Positions 33,741 to 46,621 are shown, counted from the stretch's first letter. The stretch: DNA of 64,000 nt from Adenophora triphylla var. japonica (GCA_022495995.1 JAFEMH010000742.1:558001-622000); one strand, 5' to 3'. Notes: generated by a model not told the origin, from the sequence alone. Numbers and translations: made by a program.

Positions 33741-36720
33741 AACGGTTTACTTTTCTATATTTGTCTTTACTATATATTTTTGTTTTTATATTTGTTTAAT
33801 ATTCTTTTAGAAGATTTGTTGCGTTTGATTTTTTCTTTTAGATATCTTTGCAGTTTATGAAAAGAACCCGGATCCTCCTGTGATATACCCCGATCCAATT
33901 TGGCCAACAATTTGGAGTTTCAAACAATTTCTGGAATTGGGTCAATCCTAGCGGACTTAAAAAACAAACGGAGTCGCCACGCCATTTTAGATTAGGGCCA
34001 GAACTTTGAAAAATGTCCAAGAATAGAGAAATGAGTTCGGAGGTCGCGTTACACTCCGGGAAGAACGTTTGGCATTCACCCGAAATTCCTCGTAAGACGA
34101 GTCTTCCAAACTTGAAAACAATGTGTGTGTGTGTGTGTTTTTAAAAGAGGTTTGACTAAAGGACTTTCTGAAAATAAGATAAGTTTACTGGACTGGACTG
34201 TGGGACCTATCACTACGCCTATAGACCCCTCAACTTGTAACCTCGAACAAGGGTTCCATAGGGCAAGACGGCCCACCGACCGAAAAGGAAAACGGATCGG
34301 GATGGGTTTCATTGCGGGATTCCTAAGGTCTGGCTGGTCATGAAGCCTTAACGCGCACTCGATGCAAATTACGAACAAAGCCAACATCGAGGGTCATGAT
34401 CGAGTTAAGGTGCTTGACGAAAAGATGGCATGACCTTGACTGCTAAGTGTCCACGAAAGATCTTGACTCGTCGTTGATTAAGCGGTAATTAAACATGGAC
34501 TGAGCGTTAATCCCTGATGACTCGGTGTTACACCGGGAGCCGGTGCATAAGCCGTACAGGTCAAAGTCAAAGCGCCAGTCAAGATCGAGTCAAAGTACGT
34601 GATGGAAAACCGACATGACCTCGACTGATTTAGGTCCACGAAAGATTCTGACTCGGCACGTTGACTGGGGTTTGACCGACACGAGGTATACACTGACGCG
34701 GCATGACACAGACCAAACCAAAAACCAACCAAGTCTCGAATAAAAATGTGTGTCACGGACAAGTGCATGGTCGACACGAGGGTAATCCAATGGCTGTTTG
34801 GGGGTCATCCCGTACTCGCACCGAGAGGCGTAGTAAGGCCTCCCGGGCTGCTACTGAGATTTCCCGGGTTAAGGACGTAGTGTGCAGTGTATGGTCAAGG
34901 TGCGCGTAGTGCGCGGCAGTCTAAATTCTTTTTTTTTGAGTAAAAAGAGAGATTTACAAATATATCTTAAAGACATGATGCATGCAAAATTTTTTGATAA
35001 TAATTTATTTTGAAAACATTTTCGAAAATGTTTTGAAAGCATGTAAGCACATAAGCACATAAGAGTTGATCGGTCAAAGGGGAGGACTGCCCCCATTTGA
35101 AAGTCAAAGTTATCGGTCAAAGCTTTATCGTAAGGGAGGACTGCCTCCCTTTTCAAACACCACAAGTCCACGGTCAAATAATCAAACTTTGACTTTTTTC
35201 GTCACGATCAAATATGTAGCAAGATATCATAGCAAGGCAAATATGTACAAGGAAACACACATAAATTCACAAAGTTCAAGTAATAGGACGGAAGATTGAC
35301 CCACGAAAGCTAAAAAAAAGACGAGTTTTTTTTTTTTGAAAAACAAGTTTTAAAGCTTAGTCTCCAGCGAGTCACCACTGTGATATACCCCGGTCCAATT
35401 TGGCCAACAATTTGGAGCTTCAAACGATTTCTGGAATTGGGTCAATCCTAGCGGACTTAAAAAACAAACGGAGTCGCCACACCATTTTAGTTTAGGGCCA
35501 AAACTTTGAAAAATGCCCAAAAATAGAGAAATGAGTTCAGAGGTCACGTTACACTCCGGGAAGAACGTTTGGCGTTCACCCGGAATGCCTCGTAAGACGA
35601 GTCTTCCAAACTTGAAAACAATGTGTGTGTATGTGTGTGTTTTTAAAAGAGGTTTGACTAAAGGACTTTCTGAAAATAAGATAAGTTTACTGGACTGGAC
35701 TAGAAATAGTGCTAAAACTGGAAAAAACAGAAGAAACTGGAAATGTATGCAGACTATAATTTCATCCTCGTGGATGAAATTGAAGGTGCAATTTCATCCT
35801 CGCGGATCACTCTGCAGTTTGACCTTTTTGCAGCGTTTCAGTCTGTCTCTGTAATTTCCAGAAAGTTAACTGGATTTACAGGTTCAAATTGATACTGTAA
35901 CAGAAAAAGTAGTAAAGCAAGGAATCTTTGAATTTTAGCATCCATGCTTGTCCTCTCTCTCCCTAGAATTGATTAGTGATCATCTAAGAGTGATAAGTGA
36001 TGAATCAAACTAGATCAAGCAATCAAAGGGGTACATTAGGACTTGAAGCACTTCATTTGCAAAGGGATGGGGAATTAACATGTAAGCAAGTAAATATGCA
36101 AAGTAAACACAAGGATTAACACGTAAAATAAAGTTAGGTCCAATATGTATCAACTTTTAGAGTAGATATCTAAGGTGGTCATAAGAAGTGACCATCCTTG
36201 AGATCTGGGCTCAAGTGAATCAACTACATCCTTGGTTGACCAAAATGTGAGTCTTGATGATAAACATCCATGGAAATGTTTCCAAGGTGAGCATCTTATA
36301 CTATAAAAGGGACATTTACAAGAAAGTAAATCATGTAAACCATTCAAGATGATCATTCATGGAGATTGACTCCAAGATGATCAACCTTAGGTCAAAACAA
36401 GGAAGTAAATACTTGTAAAGTAAAAGGGACATGGGAGATGACATAAATAGTAAATATGTAGATCTTTCGTAGAGAATCATCCATGGAGATGAACTCCATG
36501 GAGATCCTCTTAGATCCAAGGACAAGAAGGAAGGGGGTGAACAATAAGTAAGTGAACAAAAGACAAGCAAGATTGGTAAGTAAATAAGCTAGATCTAAGA
36601 GAAGTATTGCAAAATAACAAGATTATATCATTTTAAACATGGAATTGATGCATAAATAAAGAGGGTTTAGGTGAGGAAAATGAGGGTTTACCAATGGTTA
36701 CACCCTATCTTCTTTGATTT

Positions 36721-38290
36721 TGTTGGGTTTTGGGGTTACATGCGCAGCAAAAGATTTACATAATTCACAAAACCCTAGCCATGAATCCGTCTAACATGAA
36801 GAGATTAAAACTATGAAATATATTTACTAACCTTGGTTGCGAATTTTGTCTTTCGTACACGAATCGTAATTCACCTTTGAGTCGTATATGAAACTTTGAT
36901 CTTCTTCCTTGTTCTTCCTTGTGATGAATCAACAATGCTAGGCCTTCAAGCTTTAGGTGATAAAGCAATCACCCTCTATCGGTAATCCATACACGAACGA
37001 ACCAAGATCGAATCTTGTTGGATTTCTAGATGATCCCCGATTGTTGAAACACTTTTCAACAATCTATGGCTAATATGGAATTAAATCTAGGGTGTTTTGA
37101 TCTTTGATTTGTAATCAAAATCAAGAGATTTGTGTTTCTCAAGCCCTAAATTTTGTGTGTCTTAGCTGGGGTAAAAGGGAATATTTATACTTTATAAATA
37201 TCCCTAACCATTAGGGAGAAAAACCCTAATCCGAGCCAAAAATGGATTTTCAGCAGAAGGGCACGAGTCGTGCTCCTGGGCACGACTCATGATCACGAGT
37301 CGTTCCAGCAAGCCACGAGTCGTATCTGTCCAATCCAAGTCATGGCACGAGTCGTGACCAATAAACCACTCGTGCTGATTGAGGGCACGAGTCGTGCTCC
37401 TGGTCACGAGTCGTGACAATGTCCAATTTCCAATTTTCAGCCTTTTTTTCCAATTCGTTTTTTGTGTGGGACCCTTTAGGAATTATATTTTATGTTGGCA
37501 GTGAGTTTGAGACATCAACCTCATAAGACATAAGTGATCTCTAGCAAGTCATTATGTCCACCCAATTAAATATAACATCAAAACTTAATTCCTTGATAGA
37601 TCAATGTCACAATCCTTTTGTCACACGATGTCATATTGAACATAAGTCATGGTCCACGTCAACTTATATTGTTCAATGCTTTCTCGATTCCGAATATGTT
37701 GATAATCCAAGTGCATTTTATCTCTATCAAATCTCTTGAGTGTGGCCACACATTTCATCAACACTATTCATCGAGGGGCCCAAGCAGACATTTCTCTTTA
37801 CAAGGGACAAATCCCATCTTGACCTATCATTCTTCCCTACAAGAATCCAATCTTGCCAACATAGCCCTTATTGCTATCATATTAAAGATAGTGTTAGACT
37901 ACATCAAACACAACGTTCATCATATGAAAGACGATGATAATCTCAGGTATAAGGATTTCAATGACACGACTATCATGAGATTTAATCATGACATATATGA
38001 CCATAGACCATGTCATAAATCTCATAGATGGGTCGGTCCAGTACCTTGTTCTCTAACAAGTACCCATAAGTGTAATGTGCATCTCTATGCATATAATCAT
38101 CTCCATGATTATCCATTACCAACTTATACTAGTTATTCATGATAACTAGGGACATAGAATATTATAACAAAATATGTAAAGCACATATTATTCAAGATAA
38201 ACATTCTCTATTATAAATGGTAAAGACGATTACATAACGGTATTAGTTATAAGTCAAAAATAACTATACGCCTAGGGCATTACACCAACA
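36721..38290 (-). mobile_element. Copia A solo LTR with target duplication
   Basis: Starts TGTTGGG, ends CCAACA (1570 bp), flanked by perfect GATTT duplications (36716-36720 and 38291-38295). No internal sequence is present, so it is a solo LTR left by LTR-LTR recombination. Orientation minus: TGTTGGTGTAATGCCC reads inward from 38290. It holds a palindrome cluster (37259-37418) and a TATA box GTATAAATAT (complement of 37181-37190). It is related to 1050-2235. Confidence 0.9.
37181..37418 (-). promoter_or_regulatory. GGCACGASTCGTGCC cluster and TATA box in the solo LTR
   Basis: GCACGAGTCGTGC and variants lie at about 37260, 37278, 37292, 37313, 37343, 37384 and 37402. The minus-strand TATA box lies about 70 bp downstream. 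The palindrome is the one found in the Tekay-like LTR. Confidence 0.55.
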
Positions 38291-38760
38291 GATTTGTGTT
38301 TGGGCTTGAAGAGTATCAAGGCTTGTGTGTGATTTTGTGTTTAAGGCTGTTTGAGAGCTCAATTCGACAGAGTAACAGTAAGGAAGTGAGTTGTTGCCCC
38401 TTGAAAATGAAGGAGAAGGGCTCAATTTATAGGGGAGTCAGGGGTGCAATTTCATCCGCGCGGATCAAATCGGCAGTGTGCCTTATTTTGCAGAAAAATC
38501 ATTGAGTCAATTTTACTTGGAGACTACGCTTTCCAGGAGGCCACTGGCCATTTTTTTATTCCCAATAAGTCCTTCCTCATCCAAATTGTCTAAAATAGTG
38601 CCCGAAATGCCCCTAAATGATTATAAATCATTAAATTGGACTGACAGAACACTAACGACTCAGATTGGGGAACATACACCTCCTTGAAAATTTTGATCTG
38701 GAACCCGAAAAGTCTTTTCACGAAAGACTAAGAAGATTTAGAGAAATATTAGAACAGAAA

Positions 38761-40142
38761 ATGGCAGAAGAAGAACCCGCAACACCTCCTAGGACCCTAA
38801 GGGACTTCGTTAACCCAAGTACCCCGGGAACTAGATCGCCGATAATTATGTCGAATGCTAATGCGGCCAACTTCGAGATAAAGCCACAATTATTGCATAT
38901 GGTTATGAATAACCAATACAGTGGATCAGCTTTTGAAGATCCCCATCATGTTTAAACATTCTTGGAGTACTGTGACACCACCCGCATTCAAGGTGTCACA
39001 TCGGAAGCTATAAGAATGCACCTTTTCCCCTTTTCTGTAAAGGACAAGGCAAAACAGTGGCTGAACTCGATCCCCCAAAATTCCTTGACAACATGGGATC
39101 AAGTTCAAGAAGCTTTCCTAGGGCATTTCTTCCCACCAAGCAAGACCGCCCAAATATGTACCAAAATTTCAAACTTCAGCCAAACAGGAAGCGAATCACT
39201 TTATGATATTTGGAAGCGATTCAAGGAGCTCCTAAGGATGTGCCCTCACAACGGGCTTGAAAAGTGGTTAATTGTTCATACTTTTTACAATGGTCTCACA
39301 TTCAAAACAAGAGAGACCATAGATGTTTCCGCAGGAGGGGCACTTATGAACAAGACGGTGGATGAGGCATATGATTTAATCGAGAACATAGCCTTAAACC
39401 ACTACCAATGGAAACGAAAGGGAGCAACCGCAAGGAACTCCAGGTAAATATAATGTTGATGCCGTTACTCTCCTTTCTTCTAAGGTCGACTTGATTTAAA
39501 AAAAATTGAAACTCTTAATGTCAATCATGTGGCAAACATTAACGTTGTTTGTGAACTATGTGGGTCAAACTCACATAGTACGGAGAGTTGTGAACTACTT
39601 GACACTACTTCTAGTGAGCAAGTAACTTTTATCAATTCTTATGGGCAAAAAGGAGGTATGTATTCAAACACATACAATCCCAAGTGGAGAAATCACCCAA
39701 ACTTTTTTTATAGGAATAACAATGTTTTAAACCCACAACCTTCTACACAACCACCGGGATTTGAACAAAAGAATTTCAAAAACAATTCTAATGCTTTCCC
39801 TCCCCCTAAATCTAAGTTAGATCTTTTGATGGACTTTATCGTTGAGAGTTAGAATGCTCAAGAAAAGACTAATAACGAATTTAGGGAATGCTTTAAGTTA
39901 TTAAATATTAGGTTTGATAATCTTGCCGCCCATAATAAGATGCTTAATGAGCATACTAAGGCGGTAGTAACTAGGAGTGGAAAAGAACTTGTAGATCCCC
40001 CTCCTAAAGAAAATAGCAAACATAATGAGGAAGATATTAGTCCAGCCCCACCAATAGTGAGACTAATGAAGAAAATAAAAAGGGGACGGAATCCCCTAAA
40101 CTTACTTGAAATTTTGACCCGCCAATACCTTACGCTCAAAGG
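38761..40142 (+). pseudogene. gag: Athila-like gag
   Basis: ATG at 38761 (MAEEEPATPPRTLRDF). The capsid domain (38962-39447) contains FLGHFFPPSKTAQICTKISN and LYDIWKRFKELLRMCPHNGL, the Athila gag pattern. An in-frame stop at 38953-38955 splits it. A complete zinc knuckle CELCGSNSHSTESC (39559-39600) follows in 39529-39852. Frame breaks near 39450 and 39850-40140 separate the C-terminal part. It would build the particle; non-functional here. Confidence 0.8.
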
Positions 40143-40819
40143 TTGGTAAAGGCGAAACTTGACAAACAATTTGCAAAATTTTTAGAAGTTTTAAAATCTA
40201 TCTACATCAACGTTCCTTTTACCGATGCTTTACAACAAATGCCCTCTTATGCTAAATTTTTAAAGGATATACTTTCTAATAAGAGGAAACTTGAGGAATA
40301 TGAAACCGTCGCTTTAACGGAAGAAGTTAGTGCTGTTTTACAAAGGAAACTACCACCTAAATTAAAAGATCCCGGAACCTTTTCTTTTCCTTGTAACATT
40401 AGTGAATTTAGTATTGATAATGCTATGTTAGATCTTGGGGTAAGTTTTATCCTCATTCCACTATCGGTTAGCGAGAAAATAGGTGTGGGGGAGCTCAAAC
40501 CCACCACCATATCTCTCTAATTAGCGAATCGCTCCATTAAATATTTGGTGGGTATTATGGAGGATGTACCTTGTCGTATCAGGAAATTAATCATCTCGGT
40601 TGACTTTATTGTTCTTGAGATGGAGGAGGACCATCACATTCCCATCATTCTAGGGAGATCATTTCTTGCCACTGCTGGGGCAATTATTGATGTTAAAAAT
40701 GGCAACCTCTCTTTGAATGTCAGGGATGAGAAGGTTGAGTTTAATTTGTCCAAATTTATGAAAACCCCTAACCTCGAGAATCCTTGCTTCGGTGTTAATA
40801 TCCTAGAATCTATAAGCAA
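40143..40819 (+). pseudogene. pol: Athila-like protease
   Basis: MLDLGVSFILIPLSV near 40423 is the active-site region (DLGVS where DLGAS is usual). An in-frame TAA (40518-40520) interrupts it. The frame resumes at 40545 with IPIILGRSFLATAGAIIDV, the protease C-terminal signature. The same frame continues into RT. Confidence 0.75.
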
Positions 40820-42077
40820 GGAATTTGAAAAACCTCAATCTAAGGACCCGCTTGAAAGATGTCTTTTAGATCGGAGGTATATCCATGATGATGATGTTGA
40901 TGCTTTAAATTATGCTATGTATCTTGATGCTAACCATGCAGCAAAAGGAAACATCAAATTTGAAAAGTTAGAGGCTAAAGAGGAGCCATCTAGCATTGAG
41001 GTAAGTAAGACACCTCAAGTTGAATTAAAACCTCTCCCTCCTAATTTAAGGTATGAATTTCTTGGTTCTAACTCTACTTACCCAGTAATTATTAATGCTA
41101 GTCTAAATTCTCTTGAGACTGAAAAATTAATAAGAGAACTTAGACTAAATCAAAAAGCTATCGGGTATACCATAGATGATTTAAAGGGAATTCACCCTAA
41201 GATTTGCATGCATAGGATTGACTTAGAGGAGGATCATAAACCCTCCATAGAATACCAAAGAAGGCTTAATCCTAACATGAAAGAGGTTGTTAAGAAAGAA
41301 ATCATTAAATTACTTGATGCGGGCATTATCTATCCAATTTCGGATAGTAAGTGGGTTAGCCCCGTTAAAGTTGTTCCTAATAAGGGAGGAATGATGGCCA
41401 TTCGGAATGATAGGGATGAATTAATCCCAACTAGAACCGTCACGGGATGGCGTATGTGCATTAATTATAGAAAGTTAAATAAGGCCACCCGAAAAGATCA
41501 TTTTCCCTTTTCCTTTATAGATCAAATGCTTGAAAGGTTGACAAGGCATTCTTATTTTTGTTACTTGGATGGATACTCTGGATTCTTTCAAATACCCATC
41601 CATCCAAGTGACCAAGATAAAACGACTTTTACATGTCCTTATGGCACCTTCGCCTATAGGAGAATGCCATTCGGACTTAGTAATGCTCCCGCCACTTTTC
41701 AACATTGCATGATGTTCATATTCTCAGATTTTATAGAAAATATTATGGAAGTTTTTATGGATGATTTTTCAGTTTATGGTTGTTCTTTTGATGAATGTTT
41801 GCAAAACTTATCAAAAGTTTTGCAACGTTGTGAAGAGGTCAATCTTGTACTTAACTGGCAAAAATGCCATTTTATGGTCAATGAGGGGATTGTTCTTGGG
41901 CATACGGTGTCCGAGAAGGGAATTGAAGTAGATAGGGAAAAGGTTGAAGTTATTGAAAAATTACCTCAACCCACCAATATTGAGGGTGTGAGAAGTTTTT
42001 TAGGACATGCCGGTTTTTACCGGCGTTTTATAAAGGATTTTTCAAAAATTTCTAAACCACTAGCCAATAGAATATGA
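40820..42077 (+). pseudogene. pol: Athila-like reverse transcriptase
   Basis: Open reading frame 40545-42077 (510 codons), the longest intact pol piece of this element. After a linker, GWRMCINYRKLNKATRKDHF and FCYLDGYSGFFQIPIHP carry the first catalytic aspartate. GTFAYRRMPFGLSNAPATF and VFMDDFSVYG follow; MDD is the catalytic pair (about 41755-41765). SFLGHAGFYRRFIKDFSKI closes the domain, just before a frame break and stop at 42075. The fingers and palm look complete. Confidence 0.85.
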
Positions 42078-42653
42078 AAGAAGCTCCTTTTGTTTTTGAT
42101 AATCTTTATATTGAGGCTTTCAATAGGTTAAAGAAAGAATTAGTTTCGACACCCATTGTTCAAACGCCAAATTGGAACCTTCCTTTTGAAATCAGTGCGA
42201 TGCAAGCGATTTTGCGGTGGGGGCAGTTTTGGGGCAACGGAAAGATAAAAAGTTGCATGCCATATACTATTCAAGTCGGACACTTGATGAGGCACAAGTC
42301 AATTATGCCACAACAAAAAAGGAGCTTTTGGCCGTGATATTCGCAATTGATAAATTTCGGTCATATTTAGCGGGATCTAAAGTTATCATAAACACGGATC
42401 ATGCGGCAATAAAATATTTGTTGACTAAGAAGGAGGCCAAACTAAGACTTATCCGATGGGTTCTTCTTCAAGAATTCGATATTGAGATCCATGATAAAAA
42501 GGGAACAGAGAATTTGGTAGCCGATCATCTATCACGGCTCACCAAGGATGGGGAAGACTCCGGTGAAGAAGAACTTCCCATTGATGATTCATTTCTGGAA
42601 GATCATCTACTTGCTATAAAACCATGGAAACACCATGGTTTGCAGACATCGTA
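42074..42653 (+). pseudogene. pol: Athila-like RNase H
   Basis: The first part (42074-42200) is in one frame. The rest (42217-42654) carries [40 protein letters not shown] and [11 protein letters not shown], the standard gypsy RNase H series. The first catalytic aspartate is lost at a frameshift near 42200. It ends with a short acidic linker. Confidence 0.8.
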
Positions 42654-43850
42654 AACTATTTAGCATGTAGAATTCTACCTCCGGAATTGAGCTATCAACA
42701 AAGGAAGAAATTCTTCTCAGGGGTGAAGAATTATTTTTGGGAAGATTCGCTCCTTTTCAAGCAATGTGCGAATGGTATAATTAGGCGTTGTGTGCCTAAC
42801 GAGAAGGTGAGGAACATACTTCATCATTGTCACTCTTCTCCTTATGGTGGGCATGCAAGCACATCAAAAACCGTCGCCAAAGTTCTACAATCAGGTTTCT
42901 TTTGGCCTACTCTCTTCAAAGACACTCGAAATTTTGTTCTTTCTTGTGATCGTTACCAACGAACTGGTAACATCTCAAGAAGGAATGAAATGCCTCTAAA
43001 CAACATATTAGAGGTTGAGATCTTTGATGTTTGGGGCATTGATTTCATGGGCCCAATTCCATCATCCCACAACAACAAGTATATTCTAGTAGCGGTGGAC
43101 TATGTCTCAAAATGGGTTGAGGCCATTGCATCTCCAACAAATGACTCAAAGGTCATCATGAAGCTCTTCAAAAATGTCATTTTTCTAAGGTTTGGAGTCC
43201 CAAAGGTGATGGGGGCTCACATTTCTCACACCGCCAATTTGAAGAACTTTTTAAGAAATATGGTGTCCATCACAAAACGGGTATTGGATACCACCCACAA
43301 ACCAGTGGGCAAGTAGAGGTTTTAAACCGGGAGATAAAATGGATCCTTGAAAAGACGGTCACTAGTTCGCGTAAGGATTGGTCAATGAAGTTGAATGATG
43401 CTTTATGGGAATACCATACCGCCTTCAAAACATCTATCGGCACCACACCCTTCCGGCTTGTATATGGGAAAGCCTTGTCACCTACCGGTGGAACTTGAAC
43501 ATAAAGCTTATTGGGCCATCAAAGCCCTAAATTATGACATGAAAGCCGCCGGCGAAAAGAGAAGGTTGCAATTACAAGAGCTTGAGGAGTTCCGACATGA
43601 AGAATATGAAAGTGCTAAACTTTACAAGGAGAAAACAAAAAAATGGCACGATGCTCATATAATGAGAAGGGAGTTCAAGGAAGTAGGTATGATTTTATTA
43701 TTCAATTCCCGGTTAAAACTTTTTCCCGGAAAACTAATGTTAAGATGGTCCGGGCCGTATCAAGTCAAGAAAGTATAACCATATGGAGCCATTGTAATTT
43801 GGAGAGAGTCAGGGGGAGAACTTAAAGTCAATGGACAAAGACTTAAATAC
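42624..43850 (+). pseudogene. pol: Athila-like integrase
   Basis: The zinc region HHCHSSPYGGHAS...CDRYQR has tyrosine in place of the last zinc cysteine. GIDFMGPIPSSHNNKYI holds the first catalytic aspartate. The second aspartate site reads VMGAHISH, so it is lost. After frame breaks near 43260-43500, KWHDAHIMRREFKEVGMILL and RWSGPYQVKKV (43395-43778) are the C-terminal GPY/F-like domain. It is inactive by residue loss and frameshift. Confidence 0.8.
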
Positions 43851-45164
43851 TATGTAGTCGGCGATCCAATTGAAATAACGGCTTCAATAATACTCGGAAA
43901 TCTATCCGCACCACCACCACCACCATCACTGTAAATATATTCTTTCCCCACTTTCTTTTAATATTGTCCTTAAAACATTGAGGACAATGTTTATTTCAAG
44001 TGTGGGGGAGGATTCTTCATATCCATTTTTTATTGCATATTAGTTCATCTTCAGTTTTAGAAAAAAATAATAATAAAAAAAAATCCCCATGATGAATTCG
44101 TGTTCATTACCTTCTAAGTTGCCTTAATATCTTATTTTCTATCCCTTAGATTCATTTCTTTCATTACATGAAATTTTTTAAAAAGGAGCCTTAAAGTATT
44201 TTAGAAAGTAGATGAAAATTCATAAATTAATATAAAGCAAATAAAATATACTTTGTGAAGTATTATTGATTTATGAAAAATTCGAATTAGTGGACATTTG
44301 GATGGATTTCTTCCACTTAAAAAGATTTTCAAATTTTGGATTCTTCTTCACTTGAATCGTTAAACTTGGAACTTAGATTTTAAATTTCCATCCTAAAAAC
44401 CATCACTCGGTGCACTTTTTGAATCATTACCCTCCTCCTTTCCACTTTTAAGGCTAGTTAAAGTAAAGAAATGCATACATCTTTTTAAAACCCTTCACTC
44501 GAAAATCAAAATGTATAAATCATTAATAGAGTGAGAATTTTTTTTAAAAAAAAGATGCATTGTGTTACATTTCAAAAAGTCTTTAAGGACTTGTGGTTTT
44601 ATCCCTTTTTAAGGGTGATTTACATTTTCTAGCCTTGATTTTCCACTTAAAACCCCAATTCCACTCTTGGTTCAAATTGTTTGTCAATTGATGTTTTCTT
44701 AGTTTGGAAAATTTAAATCTTTGTCCTTAAGTGAAACTTTTCATCCAAGCATCAAAGCTTAAATCTTTATCCATAAAATTCTTCTTTTATAAAGCTTTTA
44801 AAGTCCATCCATTTCTTCCGAAAGTTCTTTTATAAAGCTTTTAAAGTCCATCCATTTCTTCCGAAAGTTCATTTTTATTCATGTGCTTATACTTAGTAAA
44901 TTTTGTTGGTAATATATAACGTTCTTTAATTTACTTTCTCATATACTTTTAGGAAATTTTTTATAAAAAATTTTATCTATGAAAGATATGAAACTATGGA
45001 TAGAATATGATTCAACAACAATTATTTATAACACATTTCTGATAAGAGAATTTACCTGCCTTTCTTATTTTTATCTTTTAAAGTCATTTTACTCTTCTTC
45101 TCCATTTCTACATTTTTTGTCTAAAACTTGCTTAGGAACAAGCAAGGTTAAAGTGTAGGGGAGT
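43851..45164 (+). other. 3' non-coding region of the Athila-like element
   Basis: AT-rich, with no env or other ORF. It includes AAGTGTGGGGGAGG at about 43999, a 44-bp direct duplication near 44785-44875 (with TTTATAAAGCTTTTAAAGTC) and a polypurine tract AAAGTGTAGGGGAGT that ends at the LTR start. Confidence 0.65.
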
Positions 45165-46621
45165 TGATAAATAGCTATTTTATAGACATTTATAGTGTTT
45201 TTATTACGCTGTTTACTTTAAAATTAATGCCAATTAAGTATAAAATTAGCTTCTTTTATTTTATATATTCGATTTTATGATTGATTGATATTTTGTGTAA
45301 ATATACAGGTTTTAGGATCATATTTTGAAGTATAAGGGCCTTAAAGCAAAGCTGTGAAAATAGAGGGATCAAAATGGAAGATTTCAGAAAATCAGTCCAG
45401 CCCAGCTGTTGCTCGGCCGACTCCCTTGACTCGGCCGAGCAAAAGAAGACCAGAATGAAGAGTTGCTGGAAAGCTGTTGCTCGGCTTAGCGCCTCCCTTG
45501 ACTCGGCCGAGCATAGGGGATCAGAATGAGGACTTTCTGCTGGAAGGCCTTGCTCGGCCGAGCACCTCCCTTGCCTCGGCCGAGCACCTCCCCTGATCAG
45601 CCAAAGGATGCCTTTTTCAAGAGTTGCACCCCCAGCCAAAAGGCCTATATATAGGACCCTTTTTACTCAGTTTTTCATATCTAGAATATATAGAAAAATC
45701 ATCTGAAAACACACAGAAAGATAGCAAGATACTCTAGCATTATTATTTCCAAATTTCTCAAGGATTCATAGTTTGTTCTTAGAGTTACTTTGGAAAATTG
45801 AAGCAGTAAATTTCTGAAGTTTACTTTCAGCCTCCGTTTCTCTACAAAGCATAAGTCTTTCTATTCTTATCTTCATTTTATTATATATGCTTGTTTTAAT
45901 TATGGGTTGTGAGTAATCCCCCAAGTTCTTGGGGTTGGAAACTCAGCATAATGTAGTCACCCTTATTAATCAAGTTCAAAAGTCTCTTTTACCATTTCAT
46001 AATCAATTCTTTTATATCATTTTGTCACGCCTGCGAATATGAAGTTAACCATATTTCGCATGAATCTTAGTTAATCAAGAGAAGGATCCCGGTGAAGAAT
46101 CTTGATTAGCAGAACCATATAAATTGAACTAGGCTTCATTAATCACAAGAGTAGTTTAATGGCCTAGGGATGGTCCTTTGGTGGAATATACGTGAGAATA
46201 ACTTAAACTTAATGGATTTTAGCTAATACGGAACCCTCGAGAGATAGTCTGTGTTAGTTTTAAAATACATGTGTAAAGCCTTCGATTGACAAGTAATGCA
46301 CAATTTAGCGTATCATCCTTGATTTATGAATTGAATTATATTTTCTATAAACTTGATTTATTTGTTGACTGCATGTTGTTCGATTTCCAATCCCGGGAAT
46401 CTTTCTATTATAAGAATCTAAGTAAGAGTAATTAGTGCTTGTTTCTAAGTATTTTCATAACCAAAACATATTTCCTCCAATCATTTTATTTACATTTATT
46501 TTAATAAAAGCAAGTATTGTAAACCCTGTCTTCGTGGGATCGACCCGCATTTGCCTTTGTTATACTATCAATAACCCGTGCACTTGCGGTATAAAAGGAA
46601 CCGTTAGGTTCTGAAACAACA
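45165..46621 (+). repeat. Athila-like 3' LTR
   Basis: TGATAAATAGC...GAAACAACA, 1457 bp. The palindrome cluster TGCTCGGCCGAGCA (45409-45598) precedes a TATA box CTATATATAGG (45645-45655). The right flank is CTTAT, followed by Tat pol sequence; the left flank is lost, so no duplication can be shown. Confidence 0.85.
45409..45655 (+). promoter_or_regulatory. TGCTCGGCCGAGCA cluster and TATA box
   Basis: Whole or partial copies of the perfect 14-bp palindrome TGCTCGGCCGAGCA occur at about 45409, 45431, 45478, 45501, 45551 and 45576, followed 47 bp later by CTATATATAGG. The same motif, with similar spacer text (CAGAATGA...TCTGG), recurs in the copia D LTR (62921-63129). Confidence 0.55.

Larger units (their letters stand above)
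33879..38678 (-). mobile_element. Nested Tat deletion derivative
   Basis: Ends TGTGATATACC (33879) and ATACA (38678), flanked by a perfect 5-bp duplication CCTCC (33874-33878 and 38679-38683). On the minus strand it has a 5' LTR (38678 to 35379, itself split by the solo LTR), a primer site (35361-35377), a leader matching 12112-12800 (35378 to 34200) and only the last 321 bp of the other LTR (34199 to 33879). All of gag-pol is gone. It carries no coding sequence and depends on proteins from elsewhere, if it moves at all. Confidence 0.85.
35379..38678 (-). repeat. 5' LTR of the Tat derivative, split by a solo LTR
   Basis: The LTR is 1725 bp once the 1570-bp solo LTR and its 5-bp duplication are removed, close to the 1754 and 1771 bp of the large Tat element. 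It has TCCGCGCGGA (38455-38464) with a TATA box TATAAAT (complement of 38425-38431) 23 bp away, as in the other Tat LTRs. Near 35757-35778 is a second inverted repeat, ATTTCATCC...GGATGAAAT. Confidence 0.8.
32812..46621 (+). mobile_element. Athila-like Ty3/gypsy element
   Basis: It has a truncated 5' LTR (32812-33715), a primer site and leader, gag, protease, RT, RNase H, integrase, a long 3' non-coding part and a 3' LTR (45165-46621). It is interrupted by the nested insertion 33879-38678. The CTAGCATTATT at 32812 matches 45734 of the intact LTR, so the missing first 570 bp were cut by the Tekay-like insertion. Clade call: tRNA-Asp-type primer site, gag form and protease-RT layout. No env is present. 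Confidence 0.8.

Noticed and set aside
43851..45164. Possible env-like gene in the Athila-like element
   Set aside because: No long frame, signal peptide or membrane segment can be read; the region is AT-rich and non-coding.
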